Below, one piece after another: positions 7,555-17,000 of a stretch of 64,000 nucleotides of DNA. Below the pieces are notes generated by a model. It was not told where the DNA came from. It did not search any database and saw only the letters and a program-made list of their open reading frames with translations. The translations under genes and the position numbers were made by a program. Every line of letters starts with the position of its first letter. Positions within the stretch are counted from its first letter, which is position 1. Where the stretch lies: contig AUXH01000013.1 in assembly GCA_000482145.1 (NCBI GenBank), forward strand, positions 17,103 to 81,102, read 5' to 3'. The DNA is from Strigomonas culicis (lineage: Eukaryota; Euglenozoa; Kinetoplastea; Trypanosomatida; Trypanosomatidae).

Positions 7555-10500
7555 TTAGATAAAGTAAGGGTCGTGGAAGAGGTCTGCCGCGACCGGTCGC
7601 CGCTCCGGCCGCGGGCTGAGACAGCGCGTCATCAGCGCGAGCGCGGCGGGGTTGGCCACCCGCGCTGGATCCATCTGCGCCACAATGTCGCCACGGGAGT
7701 AGAGCCGGAGAAACTGCACATCGGACAGATGGTCCGCGCGCACCCACGTCACCTCCTCCTCGTAGTCGGGCCCCGCTGTGGCGCCCGGCGCGGCCTCGCT
7801 GGCCGTGATGGAGAGGTCGATCGCGTTCGCGTGCATCGGCGCGAGCCCCGCGTCGCCGCTGCCGCGCGCCAGCGGGCGGCGGTAGACGACGCGCTGCAGC
7901 CACGGCAGCACGCCGGTCAGCATCTCATAGAGTGTGATGCCGAAGGACCACACGTCACTCGCGAACGTCGGCGCCGCGCCGGCCGCCACCTCCGGCGCCA
8001 TGTACAGCGGCGTCCCGCGCAGGCAGAAGACGTCGTCCGCGATGCCGACGCTGTTCGCCTTGGTGACGCTCGAGCCGAAGTCGCTGATTTTGCAGCTACC
8101 GTCGAGCCCGAGCAGCACGTTCTGCGGCTTGAGGTCCGCGTGCACGACACCGCTGCGGTGCAGGTACGCAAGCCCGCGCAGGATGTCAGCCGCGTAGCGC
8201 CGCGCGAGCGGCGGCGGCAGGCCGCCGGCGCCGTACGCCTTCACCGTGCTCGTCAGCGTGCCGCCCGGCATCAGCTCCATGAAGATGACGAGGTAGGGGT
8301 CGCAGAGCATCCAGTCCGAGTAGTGCACAATGTTGTCGTGATAGAGGCGGCACGCGAGGTTCACCTCCTGTACGACGTCACGCACCTCGACGTTGTGGCC
8401 GGAGAGCTGGATGCACTTGAGCGCGCGGATGGCACCGGACGAGGAGACCACCATGAACACCTCCGCGAAGCTGCCGCTGCCGAGCGACTGCGGCATGCGG
8501 CGCCAAGCCTCGCCGGCGTGGTCGGTCAGCACCAGCGGCAGCTCCAGCACGCTGCCGCTGGACTGCCGGTAGGACGTCGAGAGAAGCGTCTCGCGCCTAC
8601 TGACAAAGATGCTGGCGCTCGGCCGCGCGTTGGCGTTCGCGGCGGCCGCGGCGGGTGCGGCGCCGTTCGTGGCGGCGGTGGTGTTGTTCGTGTTCATGTC
8701 CGAGGAAGGGACGGGCAGCAGGCTCACCACGTTCGACTTGTTGCTCGTGTTGCCCTCGCTGCTCGGGTCGTCGCTGCCCGCTGGCCGCGCGGCCTCCGTA
8801 CCGGTGGCCCGCCGCACCAGCGCCGACGGCGGCGGCCGCGGCTCCTCCCCCGGCGCCGCGGGGAAGTCCATCTGCGGCGCCGGCTGCCGCCGCGTCGGCG
8901 TGCGCTGGCTCTTCGACGCGACGCTGGAGCTGACGCGGGAGCCGCCGAAAAAGGCGGCCGGCGAGCGGCTGACATCGGTCACATCGGAGGTCGTCGTTGT
9001 CGCGCTGCTGGCGACGGTTGCGAGGACGCCGCCGCTCACCGGGTCCAGTGTGTCACCGGGCGGGCGCAGCGGCGGCAGCGCACCCGGCGGCTCGGCCACC
9101 GGTGCCGCGACCGCCGGCGCGCCGCTCACGCTCACGTCGTTGAGTGGAATCATAAAGTTCGAAAAGTTGCTCGCGCTCGTACGCTGCCGGTCGTGGCTAG
9201 CGGTCGCCTGGCGCGCGCGGGGACCGCTGCGGCCCGCCGGCGGCGGCGCCGCGGTCGCGCCGTCATCGCCGTCGAAGCCGAAGTTGATGGAGACCGCGGA
9301 GGTGGTGCGGCCGGCGGCGCTGCGCGCGCCGGCGCGGTGCGACTTGGAGGCCGCCGAGCGGATATCGCGAATGTCGAGTCGGTCGTACTGCAGCCGCATC
9401 TCCGCGTCCTGCACGGCGATGCCGAGGGCCTCGAAGGGGGGCAGCTGGAAGCGGCAGAAGCGCGGCCGCGGCGGGTTCATCTGGAGGAGGTGGCGCACGC
9501 TCGTCGCGAGGTTCGTGGCGAGCTCCGGGTCGTACAGCTTGCCCTCCTGCAGCAGCTGCAGCGCGGTCGCGAGCTGGCCGTTCACCGCCGCCCCGTAGGC
9601 CGCGCGAAAGCGCCGCACCCCTTCCTGCACATAGCCGTCGCGCGCGATGGTGGGGTCAAGGACGTGGTACAGCTGGACGGCGTGTACGCGGTTATGCAGT
9701 GGAATGATGTTGTCGACGGGCACCGTGAAGGCCGGTGGTAAGAAGGACGCGACGCGGTCCGTCACGATGACGCGGCCGCACGCCAGGTCGTGCTTGCAGA
9801 GCTCCAGCAAAAAGTTGAACCCCGAGCCGAAGACGATGCGCGCGACGCGCTGGTGGGCCCCGCAGTTCCCGACAAAGTAGCGGCCCGCGTCGATCGTCGC
9901 GCGCAGATTGCGGCGCAGCCGCGTGGGCAGCTTCTTGAGGATAGTGAGCGTACAGGCCGTCGCGATCTGGACGTGCTGCGGCATGGGGCTGTGGGCGCCG
10001 AAGCTGATGCCGACGTAGTCGGGCCGGAACACCTCCAGCACGCCGCCCCACCGCAGCACGCAGCTGATCGCGGTGTGGAGGAAGCGGCTCATGTCTTTCT
10101 CCATGCTCTCGCCGTCCACGTAGCGGTACGTCATGGACAGCATCACGTAGGTGCAGCTCACCGCGCTGAACTTGTTCACGCGCGCCGGCACCGCCGTCGC
10201 GAGGTCCAGCCGCAGTGCCTTCACGTCGCCGCTGGGGTGGTACACACTGCTGTTGTCCCCGGTCGTCGTCGTGGTCGTCGTCGTGTTGCCAAAGCCGTTG
10301 ACCGTGCTGGCCGCCGTCTGCATGGTGCCGAACGCCATGGGCAGCGTGCGGCTGCCCACTGGCGAGTGCACCTCCACACGCACGCCGGGGTCGCGCGTCT
10401 CGCCGGCGTGCGGCCCCGCGCCATGCATGCCGCCTGCGCCGCCGGCGGTCGTGGCGGTGATGGCCGCGGCGGGCTGGATGATGCGCACGCGGCGGCCCGC

Positions 10501-13488
10501 GCCGCCCTCCGTCTCGCCCGGCAGCGCCATCATGCGCACGATGCCGCGCGGCAGCGGCGGCACCGCCGGCGACAGCGGTGCCTCGTCGCGGTTGATGTTG
10601 CTGTTCATCTCCGCCGTGTCCTCCAGCGAAAGCGTGGTCGTGGAGGCAGGGTGCAGGCGCGCGCCCGGCGCGTACGATGACGGCGAGACGAGCAGTGGCC
10701 GCAGCGGCGTGTGCGTGTGCTGCTTCGTCGGGGATGGCGGGTCGCCATGGCTGCGGTTGCGGTTGCCGTGGTCCTGGTCGTTATTCGGCGCGGCGGCCGC
10801 GCTGCTGCTGCCGGCGAAGGCGGGGAAGTCAATTGTGTTCAGCGTCTCCGCCGAGGTGCTCTTGCTCTCCGTGTGGAGCGGGCGATCCTCCGGCCGGTTC
10901 GTTGGCAGCGGGAGGCCGCCGAGGACGGTCGTGCGCAGCGGAGCGCCGCCGGCCTCCCCGCCATTCGTACCATGCCGCTGCGTCGCGGGGCTCGCCCGGA
11001 CCTGCATACCGGTGTCGCTATAGAGGCTCCCATCCCGCAGGCGCAGGTGCCCGCCCCCGCGCCCGCCGACCTCCGACACGCTGCAGCTGAACACGGCCAT
11101 CTCCTCCTCCGTGCTGTGGAGCGGCACCGGCCGGCGCGGCAGATCCCGCGCGGAGCTCCGCTTCTTCCACATGCTGTGCGGCTTCCGCGGCCCACCGCGC
11201 GTCGCGTGGTTGTCGTCGCTTGCATCCACGGGGAAGAGATCGACGTCATCCGCTTCCGCCGCGCCGCCGCGCGGCGCCGGCGCGGCGTCCTCGTCCTCCT
11301 GTGGCAGGCTCGCGTACACCACAGCGCCGTTGGGGTCGCTCCAGCTGTTGCGGCTCTGGCTGTAGCTGCTCTCCTCGTCGTAGAGGTAGCTGTACCGGTC
11401 GTCCACCGCGGGCGCGGCGCCGGCCTTCAGCCGCTTCCGCTGCTGCTCCTCCTGGTGGGGCCGCAGCTCGCCGGGGCGCTGCGTCCCGCCGACCATGCGG
11501 ACATCGAAGTGGCTCTGCTTCTCCGGCGGCGCCTTCAGCTGCGGCTGGTCGCGGCGCCGCACCGCATCGTCCTCGTCGTTGAGGTTCGCGAGCGCGGGCA
11601 CGTAGCCCATGAGCGCGGCGAAGACGGAGTCGCCCACCGGGACCTGTGCAACCGGGTTCGTGAAGAGGCCTTGCGGCACGAAGGCCTTCAGCTCCCGCAG
11701 CGCGCGGCGCAGCTCCAGGTAGGCCTCGTACAGCTCGCGCAGCTCCGCAATGACGAGGAACCACCCCCGCCGCTTCCGCAGCATGTCGCCGCCGTCGCCG
11801 CCGCGGCGGTGGGGGTGGCCGTCATCGTCTTGGTGGGCATCCTCCTCCTCCTCATCCTCTTCATGTGAGTCTGACCCATCCGCCGCCTGCGTGTTTACCG
11901 GCTTCTTCTTTTTCTTTTTGGCGGCCGCCGTGTCGCCCTCGCCGTCGGACGACGCCTGACTGCGCTGCAGCTCCGCCACCTCCGTCGCGCTCGTGTCCTC
12001 GCTGTCCTCCTCCGTCGAGAGCCGCGTGGCGCCCCGCATGCCGCGGCAGATCCAGCGCACCGGCAGGACGATCATCACCCACCCCACCGTGCTCGCCGCC
12101 GCAACGAGCACCGTGACGAGGACTGAGACTGCGATAGACACCTTCTTGGCGCGGTCGGTGATGGAGAAGAAGAGCGACCGCGGGGTGATGTCGAGCACAA
12201 TGAGGAACAGCTCGCTGCCGCCGCGCCGCAGCGAGAAGCCGGACACGGTCTGCCCGGACACCACCTTCGAGTACGTCTGGCAGTCGTAGAGGTAGTAATA
12301 CTTCTCGTTCTTGAGGTGCTTATAGGGGGTGATCTGAATACCCGTGTAGGCCTCGCAGGCGTCGATAAATGCATAGTAGGACGAAACGACAAGCGGGGGG
12401 GTGAAGCAGACACCGCCGCCCACGTTGTTCACGTTCGAGGTCGAAAAGATGTAGAGCGAGGACTGCCGGGTGAGCGCGAGGCTGTTTACCTTGCCCAGGT
12501 GCACCGCCTCGATGTAAAAGCCGATGATGTGATTACACGTGAGGCGTCCATCCAACACCGTCCCCGTCGCCTCATCCTTCTTATAGACAACGTAGCCGTC
12601 CGTGTTGTACGGGTGCGAAGCGTTGATGATGGGGTCTGCGCAGTAGTAGTAGTAGATCGTCTTAACAGCCTTGCCGCCATCCTCGCACGTGACATAGGCC
12701 TGCGCGTCTTCGATGTTGAAGGCCTTACCGCTCGTCCAGTTGCCCCACGCGGCTTCGCTCTGGTTCACATAGGGGTCCAGGTACATGGGCGCCCACGAGC
12801 CGTTGCGGGGGAAGAGCTTATCGGCTAAATAGTCCGCGCGCCGCGTGTAGTACGGCGGCAGCACGCCCTCCACCGTCGTGCTCGCGTTGACCGTAAAGGT
12901 GCCGTTCAGCAGCCGCGCAGGGACGTAGGTCGTGCGGTTGCCGGTGTAGTTGTGGTAGTAGCACCAGGGGTAGCTGCGGAAGCACTCGGAGAGCGAGAAG
13001 GTGTTAGACGTGCTGTTCACGAGATCCGTCTCGTCGCCCGACGGCGGGTTGCGCCACATCTCGAATGTGCTGATCAGCTCATCCTGAAAGATAACCGGGA
13101 GCCCTAACAGGTTCCAATTGGGTACGAGCCGCCGCACAGAGTCCTCGATGGACGATGTCACGTCCTCATCAGCTGCTTCCGGAAACATACTTGTGTTGTA
13201 GACGTAAGGGGTGAAGGCGTCGCTGTCGAGGAACAAGTTCAGCCGCGCCATGGCGGTGGCGCACTGCCGCGCGCTGACCTCGAAGTGCTCCAGGACAAGG
13301 TCCATCAGCATGGCGTTGCGAGCCATGTTGGTTGACACTAAGCTCGCCACGTGCTTGTTCGCGATTTGGTCGTTCAGGAAGAGAAACATGGTAATGAGCG
13401 CGATCAGCACCGCACAGATGAAGAAACCATACCCAGAGAGTAGGTAACCCAACTTGATGGAAGGGAACAGACCCCTTCCATGTGGCAT
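7555..13488 (-). CDS. Two-pass membrane protein with cyclase-homology domain and C-terminal protein kinase
   Basis: A 1977-residue receptor-like protein. Transmembrane helix 1 is at about 14-38, an extracellular or luminal region at 39-450 carries at least nine N-glycosylation sequons (for example near N98, N195, N229, N289), and transmembrane helix 2 is at about 451-476. A long disordered cytosolic stretch follows, then a class III nucleotidyl-cyclase-like domain (about 1105-1265) and an STE-type Ser/Thr kinase (about 1660-1977). The kinase has GSGSFAEV (1670-1677), K1691, E1708, catalytic D1785 in VVHADLKPQN, D1803 in DFG and an APE motif, with an insertion of about 60 residues in the C-lobe. 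HRD is changed to HAD. In the cyclase-like domain the second metal Asp (D1157) remains but the first is absent. The ORF reaches 13581, but a predicted acceptor at 13522 favours the start at 13488. Likely role: surface or endomembrane signalling; the ligand is unknown. Confidence 0.88.
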   Translation of the reverse strand: MPHGRGLFPSIKLGYLLSGYGFFICAVLIALITMFLFLNDQIANKHVASLVSTNMARNAMLMDLVLEHFEVSARQCATAMARLNLFLDSDAFTPYVYNTSMFPEAADEDVTSSIEDSVRRLVPNWNLLGLPVIFQDELISTFEMWRNPPSGDETDLVNSTSNTFSLSECFRSYPWCYYHNYTGNRTTYVPARLLNGTFTVNASTTVEGVLPPYYTRRADYLADKLFPRNGSWAPMYLDPYVNQSEAAWGNWTSGKAFNIEDAQAYVTCEDGGKAVKTIYYYYCADPIINASHPYNTDGYVVYKKDEATGTVLDGRLTCNHIIGFYIEAVHLGKVNSLALTRQSSLYIFSTSNVNNVGGGVCFTPPLVVSSYYAFIDACEAYTGIQITPYKHLKNEKYYYLYDCQTYSKVVSGQTVSGFSLRRGGSELFLIVLDITPRSLFFSITDRAKKVSIAVSVLVTVLVAAASTVGWVMIVLPVRWICRGMRGATRLSTEEDSEDTSATEVAELQRSQASSDGEGDTAAAKKKKKKPVNTQAADGSDSHEEDEEEEDAHQDDDGHPHRRGGDGGDMLRKRRGWFLVIAELRELYEAYLELRRALRELKAFVPQGLFTNPVAQVPVGDSVFAALMGYVPALANLNDEDDAVRRRDQPQLKAPPEKQSHFDVRMVGGTQRPGELRPHQEEQQRKRLKAGAAPAVDDRYSYLYDEESSYSQSRNSWSDPNGAVVYASLPQEDEDAAPAPRGGAAEADDVDLFPVDASDDNHATRGGPRKPHSMWKKRSSARDLPRRPVPLHSTEEEMAVFSCSVSEVGGRGGGHLRLRDGSLYSDTGMQVRASPATQRHGTNGGEAGGAPLRTTVLGGLPLPTNRPEDRPLHTESKSTSAETLNTIDFPAFAGSSSAAAAPNNDQDHGNRNRSHGDPPSPTKQHTHTPLRPLLVSPSSYAPGARLHPASTTTLSLEDTAEMNSNINRDEAPLSPAVPPLPRGIVRMMALPGETEGGAGRRVRIIQPAAAITATTAGGAGGMHGAGPHAGETRDPGVRVEVHSPVGSRTLPMAFGTMQTAASTVNGFGNTTTTTTTTGDNSSVYHPSGDVKALRLDLATAVPARVNKFSAVSCTYVMLSMTYRYVDGESMEKDMSRFLHTAISCVLRWGGVLEVFRPDYVGISFGAHSPMPQHVQIATACTLTILKKLPTRLRRNLRATIDAGRYFVGNCGAHQRVARIVFGSGFNFLLELCKHDLACGRVIVTDRVASFLPPAFTVPVDNIIPLHNRVHAVQLYHVLDPTIARDGYVQEGVRRFRAAYGAAVNGQLATALQLLQEGKLYDPELATNLATSVRHLLQMNPPRPRFCRFQLPPFEALGIAVQDAEMRLQYDRLDIRDIRSAASKSHRAGARSAAGRTTSAVSINFGFDGDDGATAAPPPAGRSGPRARQATASHDRQRTSASNFSNFMIPLNDVSVSGAPAVAAPVAEPPGALPPLRPPGDTLDPVSGGVLATVASSATTTTSDVTDVSRSPAAFFGGSRVSSSVASKSQRTPTRRQPAPQMDFPAAPGEEPRPPPSALVRRATGTEAARPAGSDDPSSEGNTSNKSNVVSLLPVPSSDMNTNNTTAATNGAAPAAAAANANARPSASIFVSRRETLLSTSYRQSSGSVLELPLVLTDHAGEAWRRMPQSLGSGSFAEVFMVVSSSGAIRALKCIQLSGHNVEVRDVVQEVNLACRLYHDNIVHYSDWMLCDPYLVIFMELMPGGTLTSTVKAYGAGGLPPPLARRYAADILRGLAYLHRSGVVHADLKPQNVLLGLDGSCKISDFGSSVTKANSVGIADDVFCLRGTPLYMAPEVAAGAAPTFASDVWSFGITLYEMLTGVLPWLQRVVYRRPLARGSGDAGLAPMHANAIDLSITASEAAPGATAGPDYEEEVTWVRADHLSDVQFLRLYSRGDIVAQMDPARVANPAALALMTRCLSPRPERRPVAADLFHDPYFI

Positions 13489-13521
13489 CCTTCTAGTTGC
13501 ACAATGCACAAAAAAAGAATA

Positions 13522-13575
13522 CTGAGAAAGAAAAAAGAAATAGTAAAAATAAAAAAAAACAAAAATAAAAAGGAA
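13522..13575 (-). promoter_or_regulatory. Predicted trans-splice acceptor for the cyclase-homology kinase gene
   Basis: A strong minus-strand pyrimidine tract (about 13525-13575) is followed by AG at 13523-13522. The mature leader would be about 34 nt and would exclude the in-frame ATG at 13581, deciding the start at 13488. Confidence 0.5.
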
Positions 13576-13780
13576 ATGCAATGAAAAATGACTCCAAAAA
13601 AATATAGTAATAGATGTAAATTATTGTTTTTTATCTCTTCGTTTTGATTCGTTTTTTTTTCCTTTATTTCCTTTAATTCACTCTGGTGAGGGTATAGGAG
13701 GAGAGGTATTGTTTCTCTCTCACTGTATAATTATATTTAACAGAGAAAGAGCAAAGGCTGTAAGCACGAGAAGAATAATA

Positions 13781-13804
13781 GAGAGAGAGAGAGAGAGAGA
13801 GAGA
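13781..13804. repeat. (GA)12 microsatellite
   Basis: Twelve perfect GA units in the spacer; a CT pyrimidine tract on the transcribed strand. Confidence 0.95.
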
Positions 13805-14018
13805 ATGTGGAATTCCATGCTTAACATTGGCATTATAAGTAGAGAATATATCACAACAGTGAAGAAGTACAAAACTACCATCAAGAAGAAGAGGGAAGCA
13901 AAAACAGAATATTGTTGTGTTATTAGAGTTCATTAACAAAAAAAAAGTATGTAAATAGTATTCAAAAAAAAAGTGAATTCATACAATTGTAGCCATTGCC
14001 TCACGCAACACGCAACAC

Positions 14019-17000
14019 TTATTTGGTGTCTATAAAAACATCCTTCAAGTCAAACCGATGCTTCCTCTGCTTCATCCCATTACTGTCAGCAGGAGTCGGT
14101 GTCTCCGCTTCTGCGTCACCCTCCAACACGTCGGGTGCGGACAAGTGGGTACGTAGAGACGTCATGAGCGGCAACAGACGCAAGAGGTGGTTCTCGTACA
14201 AAAACACATGCGCCGGTAGTGGATGGACGTTGTGTGGCGGGTCGCTGAAGAAGGGAGAGGAGCCCGTTTGGCTCGCATGACGCAGATGATCATCCGGTAG
14301 CACGAAGCAGCACCGCTCCACGTACGAAGCCGGATACTGATGTACCCATTTCTCCAGCCACCTTTGGGTGGCGAACTGATTATAACCAACCCCTGTCTGA
14401 GCATGCGTCGGCGCCGTATGATGCTGCAGAGGAGAGGAGAGCGGGGAGGAGGACGGCAGCGGCAGCGGTAGGTCGAACACCGTTTCCAGATCGAGGTGCG
14501 TTATACGCACGTGCGCACTCGTGGACGCCGTCGATGATGGGGAGTGCTCATCCTGAATAAAGAGCTGCATCCGATTCTGCCTCTCGAGCAGATCGCTCAA
14601 AGAAGCGGAGGTAGGAAGACAACACTCATGCTGGTTGGCATACCTCTCCATGGCTAGCACGGCATGGTAATCGTTCAGCGAAATCAAGTAGGTCCTCGGC
14701 TTCCCCTCCTCCTGGGGGTCGGAGGCCACCAATGCCTTTAGCTTTGCCAGGCTGCGCGCCATCTGCGCCTGGGACCAATCACGGGTGATGTCTAGAACAG
14801 AAAGTGGGGTCCGCGCTCGCAAGATGACGTAATGATCTGTCCCGCTCGCGGTAGGGTTGGGATCATGTGTCATACCATCCGTAGTGGTGGTAGTGTTTTC
14901 GGCCGCCACCGGCTGCCCGTGCGCATCCAGCCTCCAGATGGAAGGATAAGGGTTCCTGCTACTCGTAGCCTCATGCGGCTGCTCGGTTGGCGTCGTCAGG
15001 AGGCGGATACACGATTCAATCCAATGCGTGTACGTGGCAACCGTGGCGATGTGCGGGTGCGGATCGCCTAGAAACTCCAGGAGAAGCCGCTCCTTTATAG
15101 AGGCTAGCTCCTGCGCCATGGAGTGCAACAGCTCCAGCAGCAGTAGCGGAGGGCCCTCGTCATGTGCGGTGTGCAGCTGGCGGTTAGGCTGTATCTTGGA
15201 TAGGGCGGTCTGTGTTTCGGACAGCCATGACGCAAACACAGACTCGGCAAAATCGCTCTCCGCCGTCGAATGGCGCTGCTTTAGTGGAAACCGCTTCTTG
15301 TGCGTGTTCGTCTGTTCCTTCTTGTGAAAATAGTTATAGAACCGCTCGTTCAACTCCGCGCGACAGATTAAGAAGCGGAGAAACAAGCACCGCCACGCAA
15401 AGTAGTAATAATTGGGATTACTACAAGTCGAAGACGCGCGTGAGGCCAGATCCAACACGTCGTACATTGCATTGTACATGGCCGGTTTTGCTGGGTGGTA
15501 GGGTTGGATGACGGACGAGAGCAGCAGCATGTTCGAAGCACCGAAGTGAAACACACTCTGTGAAATGCTGAACTTTTGGTCGACGAAGTTCAACATTCGC
15601 AAATATATATTTTGAACCACATCCGGTATGTTGTTGTGCTTGCTCGTAGTACTGGGACTAGTAGGATTGCTGTTGAGAACAATGTTGTTTTCCGCAAGCA
15701 GCAGGGGCAGCAGCAACAGCTCCTCCGCGCGCTCGCCTCGCCTGTGTGACTGCTCAAACGGATTCTGAAGCGTGTTAAAGAGACTGGTCGCCCTGCTTTT
15801 ATTTACATTCCGACACGCCGGCACGTCCGGTGTTGTCGTCGTCAGCTGCGGGCGGCCCAGCGCCTGCAGCAGGCAGGCGTGAATCGCAGTCTGACTCGCG
15901 CGAGGGTGCAACACACCTTCCGCTGAGTGTGTCAGCACAAAGTCATACAGCTCCGCCACGAGGGTGGAGATCGTCGGCGTCGGCGGCGCCTCCGCGTCCG
16001 CCACGACGTGGGCGCCCTCGAACGTGTACAACGCCTGCACCAGGGCCAGCCACACGCGCCTCGTGAGGTCGCCGCCGGAGACAAAAGAGGCGCGGCGCGC
16101 CGCCGCCTGCGGCGCGGGGTGGGCACCAGCGGTAAGAAAGGAGAGGAAAGGGATGTCCTCGTGACAGCGGTACCCGATGGCGGTCTCCAGCAGCAGCCGC
16201 TCAAACAACGTGCGGAGGCTCTGAAACCGCTCCATCTTGTAGCTGACAGAAGGCACCGCCCCGCCCCGCGACGGCGGGTGATTGACCGCGCCGTTGGCGA
16301 GCGCGCGGGCGAGCACAATAAGGAAGCAGAACACTTCCTCCGGCATGGCGTAGAACAGGTCGTACTGGCTGCTTGGCGCGGCCGCGCGCGGGTCGCCCGC
16401 CTCCTCCCGTCGCGCGAGCTGCTCGTGTCGACGTTTGATGTCCGTGTAGCGCATCAATAACATATACGCAAACTCGAACGCGCCGGTCTCGTCATGCGGC
16501 GGCGGTGCAGAAGCGTGGACCCGCAGCGCCGGTCCGTGAAGAGCGGCGAGCGCACCGGAGAGGTCCAGCAGCGTGGGCGCCGCCGCCGCCTCGCCCGCCG
16601 CGAGGCAGCACGCACACAGCAGCCACAGGCTGTCCGGGCCCGCTGCCTTCACGAAACTCGTATCCATGGAAGGGGCATCCGCACGCGCGTGCTGCTGCTG
16701 CTGCGCCTCAATTGTCTCCAATAAGTGCAACACAATGCGTCGGGACAGCTGCTTCTCGCCGTAGAAGGCAAGCAGCTCCAGCAGCGCGCGAACCACCTGT
16801 GCGTGTCGCGAGCGCACGAGCTGATGCCGCTCCGCATTGTCGAAATACAAATTCACCTGAGGCGTTTCCACGTTGAAAGGGATGTGGTGCTTCCCCGTCG
16901 CGTCAGCCGGAGGCGGCGGCGAGAACAAAAACTCGCAGCACGGGCCTAGCCAGCTCTGGACGTCGTTTTGCAAAAATGTCTCGTGTTCAGAGAGGTAATC

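Larger units (their letters stand above)
13489..14018. other. Spacer upstream of the kinase gene
   Basis: No gene is seen. It holds the kinase acceptor, AT-rich homopolymers and a (GA)12 run. Confidence 0.65.

Noticed and set aside
7513..11868. Long plus-strand open frames opposite the kinase gene (742 and 385 codons)
   Set aside because: They lie antisense to a gene with complete kinase motifs, are dominated by Arg/Ala/Val/His as expected for the reverse of GC-rich codons, and show no domain.
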